DNA from: Basidiobolus ranarum
Taxonomy: Eukaryota; Basidiobolomycota; Basidiobolomycetes; Basidiobolales
DNA length: 26,461 nt
Assembly: GCA_040143965.1 (NCBI GenBank)
Contig: JASJQH010007006.1
Location: 1 to 26,461, forward strand
Direction of reading: 5' to 3'
The position numbers and the translations under genes are program-made. Positions 1 to 8,992 of the stretch are shown here, in pieces (position 1 is the stretch's first letter; each line of letters opens with the position of its first letter). Under the pieces are notes generated by a model. It was not told the origin of the DNA and did no database searches. It saw only the letters and a program-made list of their open reading frames with translations.

Positions 1-2
1 CA

Positions 3-1031
3 ATGCAAGAAGAAATCCCTTCTCGAAAAAAATACAGAGCTGGAAGAAGAGTAAGGGCTGTGAAAGTTTACACGGTCAATCAAGAATCAAGGTACTTCTC
101 ACCTCGAAATGTAGTAACTCATTTATTAGGAGAAATTTAACCGTTTATCGAGTAGATACATATTGATAGAACGAGTTCCTGCGCTTGGAAACACCAAAGA
201 ATTGTTGGATCTTTTTTCACTCTATGGGCCTATCGAGCAGTACGTAATATATAATATCGGAAATCAATTGCCAAGCTCTCTTTTTTTTATTCATCTCTCC
301 TGTTAACGTAGATATCGTATACTTGACGATTATCCTTCCGAAGAGTATTATGATGTGTATTGGATAAAATATTGTTCGCTCGTAGATTCTAGGTATTCTA
401 TTGTTAAAGTTGTCAACTACCCTAAGTCACACTCATTTCTAAGTTTGGTTTAGAACTGCTAAACGTAAATTAGATGATTACGTTTTCTTTGGCACACCAT
501 TACAGATTCGATATTGTCCAGAATATGAAACGGTAGAGGATACAAGGGAGAAATTATTGGACCGTAGAAAGATTGTTGCTCAGAAAACACAAAGTACTTT
601 CGAGAATTCTTTTCCATTCAAAATATCAACTAGAAGTGATGTTCCTAATTTTTATGCTATATCTCCATAGCCCCGGATCCTCTCTTTGATCATGCGATTA
701 CTGAGAGAAATCCCTACCCAGAAGCAGCCAGTACAACATTCGACTCTGGCCAAAGGTAGGATTCCTCTAAATTACTGATTTTAATTACTCTACTCAACCT
801 GTATGACTACAGTTACGAACCATCGACAAAGCAACCTCCGAGAGTAGATGTAAGGGTGGTTTATTTCTAGAAATTAGTTGTACTAGTTTATTGATGAACG
901 TTTCATCTTATAACCAATAGCACATGACTCAATCGATCTTGAATATTCGAGAGAAACTAAAGCAAGCCAGCAAACCTGGGCCATTGCAAAACTCTTCTCG
1001 CAGTGAGCCAAAAAAGAGAAGACGAATTTGA
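3..1031 (+). CDS. RBM48: RBM48-like RNA-binding protein (minor spliceosome factor)
   Basis: RRM protein of the RBM48 family. In animals and plants RBM48 works with ARMC7 in splicing of U12-type introns. Exons by reading frame: 3-91, 156-239, 312-392, 454-593, 671-755, 813-849, 921-1031 (208 residues). The N-terminal block RAVKVYTVNQESRY, then YGPIEQYRILDDYPSEEYYD, then FFGTPLQIRYCPEYETVEDT follow the RBM48 RRM closely. The C-terminus keeps the INIREKLK-like block (here LNIREKLKQ) and ends in KKRRRI, like the RRRI end of the human protein. The middle is much shorter than in human RBM48. The fourth intron (594-670) is the least certain; a 35-nt alternative starting at 636 keeps the same frame and adds residues. 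The ATG at 3 is the first possible one, and an upstream exon outside the window cannot be excluded. The family call is strong; the splicing role is inferred from orthology. Confidence 0.88.
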
Positions 1032-1398
1032 TTTACCCATTGCTCCCTTGTAGAATTATTAAATATAGAAGAACGATTTATAGATAGATTTGTGTATTTT
1101 ACTAATGGAAGTGTCAGGTTAGGGTTAGGGTTGGGCTATAAATATCAATAGTATTGTAGATTCAACTTTACCTTATATTGTAATAAATCTTTCCCACAGT
1201 CATCATCATTCTTACATGTGTAAGATTTTAATTAAAGCTTGTCACCTGTAAAATATCCAAAAATTAACCCAAGCCACATTTACCACAGCCCGGCTGTCTC
1301 CGTTAATAAGTAGGACTAACTAGCTAAATAACTATGACATAATTTAGTACTTCAAGAAAAATCTATTCTACCAACCACACCAAAAGTACCGCTAACAA
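1032..1398. other. Intergenic region RBM48 to RraA-like gene
   Basis: No ORF worth calling. It holds the RBM48 3' end and the upstream region of the next gene. The one notable element is a G-rich telomere-like stretch at 1117-1135, followed at once by CTATAAATA (1136-1144), which could serve as a TATA element about 255 bp before the next ATG. Confidence 0.6.
1117..1135 (+). promoter_or_regulatory. Telomere-like TTAGGG motif (possible TRF/Tbf1-type site)
   Basis: GGTTAGGGTTAGGGTTGGG: two exact TTAGGG units plus a degenerate third. It lies 86 nt after the RBM48 stop and about 264 nt before the next start codon. TTAGGG is the usual fungal telomere repeat, and Myb-domain TRF/Tbf1-type proteins use such motifs in promoters of some fungi. 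A regulatory role here is inferred from position only. Confidence 0.4.
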
Positions 1399-2396
1399 AT
1401 GGACATTCACCACTCGATTTCAAAGCTAGAGAATTATGGTTCTTGTGAGGTATGAGAGATGAATGTACGTAGCACATTTCTGTATATTCACCAAGAGGGT
1501 TGTCTAGGTTGCAGACGCACTTACCAAACTCAATATCGCCTGCTTTTTACCAGACTTGTGTTTGTATTCACCTGAATATGTGAGTGGTGATACTAAACTT
1601 ATTGGCCCAGCATATACCGTACAGGTAAGGAATTAGAGTTTGCGTTCCATTTGAACCAGTGTACAAATAGAAAGAACGCTAATGTTACACCTTCTCAAAA
1701 CATTTAGATGGTCTCAGTCAAAGACCCTAATGCGCCTCCTACTCCAAGTGACCATTTCGTAGATAAAATTCGAAATATTGCATATTTATTGTTTCTTCAC
1801 TACTAAAATAGGGCTCTATATTAGGTAGATACTGCACCTGAAGGAAGCGTAGTGGTTATCAGTACACCAGCCAGTAACAAGCATTCTTTGTATTCGGGGG
1901 AAATGAAGCACACTAAAGAATTTTCATTTGTTAGATTCGATTAACGCAGTATGGGGAGGACTTATGACCGCGCGTGCCAAACATCTGGGTGTAAAGGGAG
2001 TGATCATTGACGGAAGATTTCGAGACTTGGAGGAGCAACGGGAGATGGAGTTTCCGGTAAGTCAATGGATGATTCATCACATCTCATAGTAAGTAATATA
2101 TCATTAAATTGGGATAGATTTTCGCTCGTGGACTCTCATGCCTAGGAGCTGGAGGCTTCACCCGATGTGGAGGAGTGAGAGAATCCATTCAAATCGGAAC
2201 TGGAGAAGCAACTGTAACTGTTCACTCCTCAGATATCATCGTTGCCGATCTAAACGGGGTGGTGGTAATCCCCTTGGAGAAGTTGGAGGAAGTAATTGAA
2301 ATCTGTGCAGTCTCTTCCATCGTTGATGCCAAATGTATGACCGACCTCAAGGCCGGAAAAGATATCAAATCCACCTTTAAGTTACATCGTGGCTAG
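1399..2396 (+). CDS. RraA-like / HMG aldolase family protein
   Basis: Member of the RraA/4-hydroxy-4-methyl-2-oxoglutarate aldolase fold. These proteins cleave 4-hydroxy-4-methyl-2-oxoglutarate and/or decarboxylate oxaloacetate with a divalent metal, and fungi carry cytosolic versions. Exons: 1399-1449, 1508-1624, 1708-1758, 1825-1873, 1935-2056, 2118-2396 (222 residues). The diagnostic segment is at residues 97-120: GG-L-M-T-A-R, then G-V-K-G-V-I-I-D-G-R-F-R-D. The Arg119-Asp120 pair corresponds to the substrate-binding Arg and metal-binding Asp of the family. DIIVADLNGVVVIP further on is also typical. The start fits the expected family length. Intron 4 (donor at 1874) is chosen because it restores NAVWGG in frame. 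Whether the enzyme acts as aldolase, decarboxylase or something else cannot be told from sequence. Confidence 0.88.
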
Positions 2397-2609
2397 TCAC
2401 ATATTTGCGATAGATTTCGAAAACAATCCAATGGTTTTTTTTGTTTATATTCTAGCAAACTAACCCTCAAATTCCACCTAGTTTCAATATGATTCATCAA
2501 ATAAATGAGCTTCCAAAAATGGCAGTAAAAATACAATTGAGTATTAAAATCATTCATCATCTAGTGTTTGTGTTTCTCGAGCTGTGGGTTATTTTCTACT
2601 GTGAATACC

Positions 2610-5600
2610 ATGTCAGCTGTAAATGTTGAACAAGTCATTCGGGTCATACAAACCCTCTTTGGTAATACTGATGCCGCCTCTAAAGCAGAAGCAAACTTAT
2701 GGCTTCAACAAATCCAGAAAACGGTAGGCCTTTGTTAGTGGATGTTTCGTTTCCATCCTTAGACCTTACTTAGAGTCTACTTTTTTAGCCTGAAGCTTGG
2801 TCCCTTACAACGGAAATTCTTGGAGATCAAAGCATCGGCGTCGAAGTACACACTTTCAGTGCACAAATGCTGAGGAATAAAGTAATTGTTACTGTCACCC
2901 CCCCCCAATTTAAACTTCCATTGTTCTCATATATCTTTGACTTTACACAGGTAGTAGCAGATTTAGGAGAATTGGACACTTCAAAACGCTTCGAACTCCG
3001 GGATACTTTGATGAACCTACTTTACAAATATCGTGCTGGGCCAAATCTTGTCAAAACACAGTTATGCTTGTCACTTGTAGGCTTAGCTCTCCAATTAAAA
3101 GAGTGGGAGGACCCGGTCAACCAGCTCATACAAATGCTTGGTAGCTCTCAGGAGACTGCTGGGTGTTTGCTCGAATTCTTGACTGTACTTCCAGAAGAAA
3201 TTAATGGAAATCAAAAAGTTCCTATATCAGTAAGTAGCTCTTACTCCCCTTTAAGATGGCCCATAAATTGAAGATTTGGAAATTGTTTAGCGAGATGAAT
3301 ATATCGAACGGTCCGGTCAACTGTTGACTGGAAATTCAGAAAATGTGCTTCAACTTTTGATTTCGAGCATTCAAAATTCAGGTAATGCTTTCCCCAACTG
3401 CTATCAATTGTTGACCAACTAACGACAATGATTATGTTCCAATCCAAAGGGTCTGATAGTGATATCCAGGTAAAACTTTTTGCATGCCTTCGCAGTTGGC
3501 TACAATCTGGGGACATACCGGTATCCTACTTCAATGACAGTCCACTTCCAGATCTGGTGTTCGAGGCGCTGGAATCGGAAGAGCTCTTCGATATTGCCGT
3601 GGATGTTATTTGTGAAATCATTGACGAGTCGAGAGAGACGGAAGAATGCATCCCTCTCATCGGCCGTCTCCGAACCAAATTTAAGCCTCTCAAGGAGATG
3701 ATGAAGCAGACCGACATCGATGATCGTGACCGACTTAAAGCCTTTTGTCGTATATTTACTGAGGCTGGTGAAGCTTATTTGGAACTTATAGTAGAGAATT
3801 TGGAGAAGTTTAGAGACATCGTGGATGGGATCCTTGAATGTGTCAATCTCCCCGACTTGGATACAGTCCCTATGACATTTTATTTCTGGTGTTCTCTGGC
3901 CTCTCGCCTACAGCAAATCAGTGATCCTGAAACAATGAAGTATTTCCGAGATATTTTCTATTCCCTTGTCGATATAATTATCAAGCAATTGCACTATCCC
4001 TATGATCTTGAGAGCTGGTCGGCCGAGGATCGGGAAGACTTCTTGAGCTTCCGTGAAGAGATCGGTGACGTTCTCCTTGACTGTTGCCATCTTTTGGGGG
4101 CCGAGAGAAGCTTAGCACGGCCATATTCTTTGCTTTCAAACTACGTCTCCAATCCTGAGCAAATCCAACATACCCAATGGCAAGACATCGAAGCACCCCT
4201 AGTAGCTTTAAGGTCCATGGCCATACAGGTCGAGGAAACCGAAGATGTTATTGTACCCAAGGTCATGAAGCTTATACCTCACCTTCCTCCACATCCCAAA
4301 GTACGTGTAGCCTCTATTATGGTGATAGCCCACTTCTCATCATGGACTGCAAATCATCCAGAATTCATCCCGTCTCAGCTGGACTATATTTCTGCTGGTT
4401 TCGAGCATTCCGAGACTGCCTCCGCCGCCGCAGTAGCATTGAACTATTTGTGTAAAGATTGTAGTCGCGTTAGTATTCATCTTCTTGATTGATCGACTGT
4501 CGTATGTGTTGCTAAACAACCCTGTCTCTCTTCATAGCATCTTATCGACTACCTCTCCCAACTACATCCGTTCTACATCGCTGCTGCGAAAAGTCTTACG
4601 CAGAAGGAGATGCTAGAAATCACAGAAGCTCTTGCACATGTCATATCCGCTGTTCCTTTAAATAACATCTTGCCAGTTGTACAGACCTTTTGCTTCCCGA
4701 TTTCCGAAGCCTTGAACGAGCTGCTTAACAAGGGTGCCATCATCTCAGAAGAGCAAATCACTCAAATATCAGGTAAATGTTTCTTGATCTCGAATTTAAG
4801 CTTGTATAACTTAACCTTCTTGTGAGTTTAGATCTGGTGGAACGGATCGGTGTCTTCCTTGAATTTATCGCTCCCGAGGAGTTATATTTTGGTGAGAGAA
4901 GCCCAGTAGCCAATCTAATTCCCGATCTATGGCCTCTTTTCGAGAGACTATTGGTAACATTTGGCGATAATGCCATTATATCCGAGTCGATTTGTGTGTG
5001 TCTTAAGCCTTGCCTGGTCTACTATCGACAAGATTTCGTACCGCTCCTTCCCCTAAGTCTTGAACGTATTGCTTCGGCGTTCCAAGCGGGTGGGCTTAGC
5101 TGCTACTTGAGGATATCCAAGATCATCGTTGAAGAGTACGCTAAAAATGTTCCAGAGAGTAGAGCTTCACTGTTTCTCTTGGTTGAAAACTTGAGTAAAT
5201 CCATGTTCGAAATCATCCGAAACAAGAGCTTTACCGACATTCCCGATGGTTAGATTTCCTTCACTCACATCTATTCATATCCAGTCAGTCACTAATTTCT
5301 TTATTGTGGGTGATGCAGTGGCAGAAGAATACTTTCAACTGATTACAACCTCCCTCTCGGAGTTACCTGAGATGCTGTTGAAAGCACCCTTGCTATCGCC
5401 CATTATTCAATGTGGTATTGCGGCCTTTGGAAGTGATTACCATCGAGTATTGACATCGGTTTTGGAATTCTTTGGCAAACTCTTGAATTTCATGAAAACT
5501 CACCAAACAAACCCCGATACCGTTGGTCTTGCACTCAAATCTATGAACGAATTAGGCGCAGATTTTGTTAAATATTTATTGATTGGATTGACGCAATCTT

Positions 5601-5927
5601 TCTCGCTAGACCTTGTAAGTGATGTAGGGAGTATCTTGAGCGTTCTTGGGGAAATCTACCCAGAAGAAAATCAAAAGTGGATGTTTGCCACTATCCATCA
5701 GTTCCCACCAGAAACGTTGACCACCCAAGAGCGAGACACATTCCTCACAGAATACCACAAGTAAGTAACCTTCTCTTTGCATGCCACTGTGGTGTTTTAC
5801 TCATAATGTTGAATCGACTAGTGCCATTCAAAATCAGCATCAAAGAAGACTGGCCATTTTACTGGATGAGTTTGCCACACAATATCGTCGTAAGAACTTC
5901 GCCTTACATAATGGCCGAAATGATTAA
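2610..5927 (+). CDS. MTR10: Importin-beta family transport receptor, Mtr10/transportin-3
   Basis: Karyopherin that carries SR/RGG-type RNA-binding proteins (Npl3 in yeast, SR splicing factors for animal TNPO3) into the nucleus, releasing cargo on Ran-GTP. Exons: 2610-2723, 2789-2881, 2951-3229, 3291-3381, 3450-4468, 4538-4772, 4832-5248, 5319-5760, 5822-5927 (931 residues, normal for the family). The N-terminus shows an importin-beta N-terminal block (SKAEANLWLQQIQKTPEAW, then FSAQMLRNKV). The exportin-1-like helical repeat region (KTQLCLSLVGLALQLKEW) and long HEAT-like helical segments follow. The last residues (NQHQRRLAILLDEFATQYRR) resemble the family C-terminus. No feature is missing. The second intron contains a run of nine C at 2898-2906. 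It lies head-to-tail between the RraA-like gene and RPB5. Confidence 0.93.
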
Positions 5928-6391
5928 TGACATTCAAGTGAACTTATAAATATCCCTCTTTACGTGACTTCAAGCCTCATTTCTTATCTAGAAAACTTAC
6001 TTATTACTTGTTTAATGAATCACATAAATTGTTTCCTCTCTTTAATCAAATCTGACCCCATCCTTGCAATGATCATTTCTTTGTTCTACTTACAATCATG
6101 GAAGTATGCCTCATTGATTTGGACTCGGCGTATAATGTTGATTGGTGAGAAGGGTGTGGTTGAGTATAAATTAATAGCACTAAAAAAAGCATCAACAAAA
6201 GCACGTGATCACCGCATTATGATCTAATGAATCCAAGATATATGCACAAACTGAATCTAAATCATCAACGAAACAGAGAATGATTAAGAAACTAAAAAAA
6301 AAAGCAAAGTATTATTTTTTTTTTCTGAAGAATACATTAAAATCCCAGATGAGTCAAGGGACCTTTTCTGATTGTTGATTAATTACTAACA
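5928..6391. other. Intergenic region MTR10 to RPB5
   Basis: No supportable gene. An 87-codon open frame at 5964-6227 starts with GTG, has no recognisable similarity and looks like chance. There is a CACGTG E-box at 6202-6207 and A- or T-rich runs near 6292-6325. I read this as the MTR10 3' end plus the RPB5 promoter. Confidence 0.6.
6202..6207. promoter_or_regulatory. CACGTG E-box upstream of RPB5
   Basis: Palindromic CACGTG (context GCACGTGATC), 184 nt before the RPB5 start codon. Cbf1/bHLH-type proteins bind this core in fungi. The same core occurs upstream of the Irc3-like gene. Function inferred. Confidence 0.35.
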
Positions 6392-7413
6392 ATGGACCAA
6401 GACCAAAGAGAAGTCGCTAAACTATGGAGGGTTTACAGAACCATTCACCAATTGGCTCATGATAGAGTAAATATATTGACTTTTCAACGAATTCTTACTT
6501 GTTCAAGTGGCTGACTTGTATGTATGGTACGTAGGGATATTTGGTGAGTCAGGCCGAGTTAGACATGGATCTGGAACAGTTCAAAAACATGTACGCTAGA
6601 GCTGGTATGGTAGAGTGAGTAGTGAAAATAATTTTCAAACCAACTGGGAAACCCTTCTTTCATAGAATCTCATCTTATTTAACCTCCTAGTCGAAATTCT
6701 CTTACTTTCTTGGTTCAAAAGAAAGACGATCCTTCCGACCAATTACTCGTGTTTTTCCCAGAAGAGAAATCAGTGGGTGTGAAACCTATCAGAAAGTACG
6801 TCAAGTGAAGCTTTATCTCTTTTTTATCTGATCTTTTACTTATCTTGTTTTGATAGATACTGTGAAAGAATGGTCACTCAGGGTATTCCTAAAGGTGTCA
6901 TTGTTTACCAAGGTACCATGACTTCTTCAGCCAACAAGGTAGCCATCATAACTTAGCCATACTGTTTGTGGGAAATGTTGACTAAAACTCCTACTTTAGG
7001 TCATCGATCAAATGTCAGCCAAATATAACTTGGAATCTTTCCATGAGAGTGAGTTGTTGGTGAATATCACTGAACATCAGCTCGTTCCTATCCACGTCGT
7101 CTTGGCACCTGAAGAAAAACGTACATTGTTACAAAGATAGTATCCTTTTTGAAGTTGAATGCATGATATTCTCACCCGTATTTCACGCGTGTATCCTTAA
7201 CTAAGAACTAGTCGTTTAAAGGAAACTCAGCTCCCACGTATTCAGCCATCAGACCCTGTTGCCAGATACTATGGCCTTAAGAGAGGACAGGTGGGTGTTT
7301 AGTTTGTCTTATCAGTGGTATCCCATATCACTAACATCTCTTTATAGGTGGTGAAAATCATTCGTCCTAGTGAAACTGCTGGAAGATATCTGACTTATAG
7401 ACTTTGCTTGTAG
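6392..7413 (+). CDS. RPB5: DNA-directed RNA polymerases I, II and III subunit RPB5 (ABC27)
   Basis: Shared subunit of all three nuclear RNA polymerases, located at the lower jaw near downstream DNA. Exons: 6392-6466, 6535-6614, 6691-6795, 6857-6938, 7000-7139, 7212-7290, 7348-7413 (208 residues, same size class as the human protein). The N-terminal jaw domain has [19 protein letters not shown] and [14 protein letters not shown]. The highly conserved C-terminal assembly domain has [37 protein letters not shown] and [20 protein letters not shown]. Intron 5 (7140-7211) has U12-type signals, while the others look U2-type. The gene is followed 329 nt later by prefoldin subunit 6 on the same strand. 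Identity is unambiguous. Confidence 0.97.
7140..7211 (+). other. U12-type (minor) spliceosomal intron in RPB5
   Basis: 72-nt GT-AG intron. Its 5' end is GTATCCTTTTT, matching the U12 5' splice-site consensus RTATCCTTT. It contains TCCTTAAC at 7194-7201, an exact match to the core of the U12 branch consensus TTCCTTRAC. The presumed branch adenine (7200) is 11 nt from the final G, within the usual short U12 spacing. It interrupts the Tyr codon of the sequence LLQRY/RLKETQ (phase 2). Removing it restores the RPB5 frame exactly. Confidence 0.85.
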
Positions 7414-7742
7414 AATCTTCAGACTATTTCAATCTATTGTAACGAACCTTAGCGAACCTTAGAAATGTATAAACATTATTTCCATCACTTTCCACTTCCC
7501 TCTCACCCTCACCCCCCCTCCCTCCTTTAATCATCTTTGACCCGAAAAGTTGGTTATTTCTATCCGAAAATCCATACAAATTACCCTACAATAAATCAGA
7601 GTGATTAAAGAATTGATCTAGTCAAGAATTTTCCGAGATTTCAAGCAAGAAAAGACAAGAAAAAAAATGTTGAAGATCAATAATAATATATGGATGAATG
7701 AAAGTAAGCAAATACGTTGGTTTCTTTCTCCCATTATATAGG
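7414..7742. other. Intergenic region RPB5 to prefoldin subunit 6
   Basis: Non-coding. It holds a tandem pair of CGAACCTTAG (7443-7452 and 7453-7462) just after the RPB5 stop, a strongly pyrimidine-rich tract around 7490-7528, and AT-rich sequence before the next start. It probably combines the RPB5 3' end with the promoter of the prefoldin gene. Confidence 0.55.
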
Positions 7743-8396
7743 ATGTCAGTTGAAGCTAGATTAGAAGCTGAATCGGTTACCTTTCAAAATTTACAAAAAG
7801 GTTGGTTCGTTGAAAGAGATTGCTTGTTTATTTGAAATATATTGGAACTTTATGGTTATTATTATTGTAGAATTTACAAAGGTTGTGGAATCACGTCAAA
7901 GACTTGACTCACAGTTACAAGAGAATGAAATCGTCGCTAAGGTAGCTACATTACTTATTTATACCATATTATTGGTTGTATCCTAAAATTCTCTTTTGAA
8001 TATTAGGAATTTAAAGTCTTGAAGGAGGATGCCAACATTTTTAAACTCATCGGACCTGTCCTCGTAAAGCAAGAGAAGGTTGAAGCAACCACTAATGTCG
8101 AGAAACGTATTGAATTTATTAAAGCCGAAATGTAAGAAAGATTTATTTAAGATATATTGTATGCTTATATACATCTAACTATCCTTCCCGGTATTCTTTC
8201 TCAGTCAACGTCTTGAAGGACAGATTAAAGATTTAAGTGAAAAGCAAGAGAAGAAGAGAACTGAGGTTCGTTCAACGATTTATTGTGATTTTGATAACCA
8301 TTTCATTGGAATGCTCAACGCTTTTTATATGCTTATCCTTAGATCGTTAAACTTCAAACTCTGTATCAAGAACAAATGCAAAAGCAACAGGCTTAA
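7743..8396 (+). CDS. YKE2: Prefoldin subunit 6 (beta-type)
   Basis: Beta-type subunit of hexameric prefoldin, which delivers nascent actin and tubulin to the CCT chaperonin in the cytosol. Exons: 7743-7800, 7871-7941, 8007-8131, 8205-8265, 8343-8396 (122 residues, typical). The N-terminal coil has SRQRLDSQLQENEIVAKEF. The central beta-hairpin region has IFKLIGPVLVKQEKVEATTN followed by VEKRIEFI, the family signature. The C-terminal coil has EGQIKDLSEKQEKKRTEI. The first ATG after the upstream AT-rich stretch gives the normal family start. The same subunit also belongs to the URI/prefoldin-like complex that contains RPB5, encoded next door. Confidence 0.95.
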
Positions 8397-8992
8397 GCAG
8401 TAGCTCATTTTCACCATCGTTACTTTGCTTTCATAATAAATAATATTGCCCCCCTTGTACTTTGCTATATCCAAGAAATGCGCTGTAGACTACAGATATG
8501 GTCACCAAACACACTATTGTATTGCATACATATTATGGATTAAAAGTAGGAGGAATTTATTCATACGATGACAAAATTAGCCCAAGCCTCAGCCCAACCC
8601 CCAATTACCTAGATAAGCGCAGGAGAGTACAAGACAGCACATAAAAACACCATGATACGAATGAGGTCAACTGTGAGTAATAATTTGTATATGATAAACG
8701 GGTAGTTACTTATACATAAAGATAAACTCAGGTGTGTTATGTTAAAGTGAAAGTAAGAAAAGTGGTGGAAATTTTGGTGATTGGTGATTGGAAATTATTA
8801 ACAGAATAAAATGAAAATCTATGAGAACTGAATACTTTTATACAATTATTTTCATGACGTTGAAAATACCGTTTTCTAGCGTGTGCGATTACTACCAAAT
8901 ATCAAAGCCCGCGCGGAGTTCAAGTGTACAAAACCAGTCAGATCAACTGAGTTCCGGAACTACTGACTTGTGATGGTACATTGTTAAGACTT
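8397..8992. other. Intergenic region between convergent genes
   Basis: Convergent 3' ends of prefoldin subunit 6 (+) and the GATA factor (-). No ORF of interest. A small tandem repeat GTGATTGGTGATTGG lies near 8777-8791, the rest being AT-rich. No clear terminator element beyond AT richness can be assigned. Confidence 0.5.

Noticed and set aside
636-670. 35-nt intron in RBM48
   Set aside because: Frame-compatible, but shorter than the other introns here; the 77-nt intron 594-670 fits the usual length. Kept only as an alternative.
2898-2906. Run of nine C in an MTR10 intron
   Set aside because: Simple homopolymer inside an intron; no structural or coding consequence visible.
4177-4455. 92-codon frame in another frame of MTR10
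   Set aside because: Lies wholly inside a strongly conserved importin exon; shadow of the real gene.
5964-6227. 87-codon open frame after MTR10
   Set aside because: Starts with GTG, lies in AT-rich intergenic DNA, no family resemblance; MTR10 already ends cleanly at 5927.
8132-8204. ATCCTT inside a prefoldin subunit 6 intron
   Set aside because: Donor is GTAAGAA (U2 type) and the ATCCTT lies mid-intron without a following AAC; not a minor intron.
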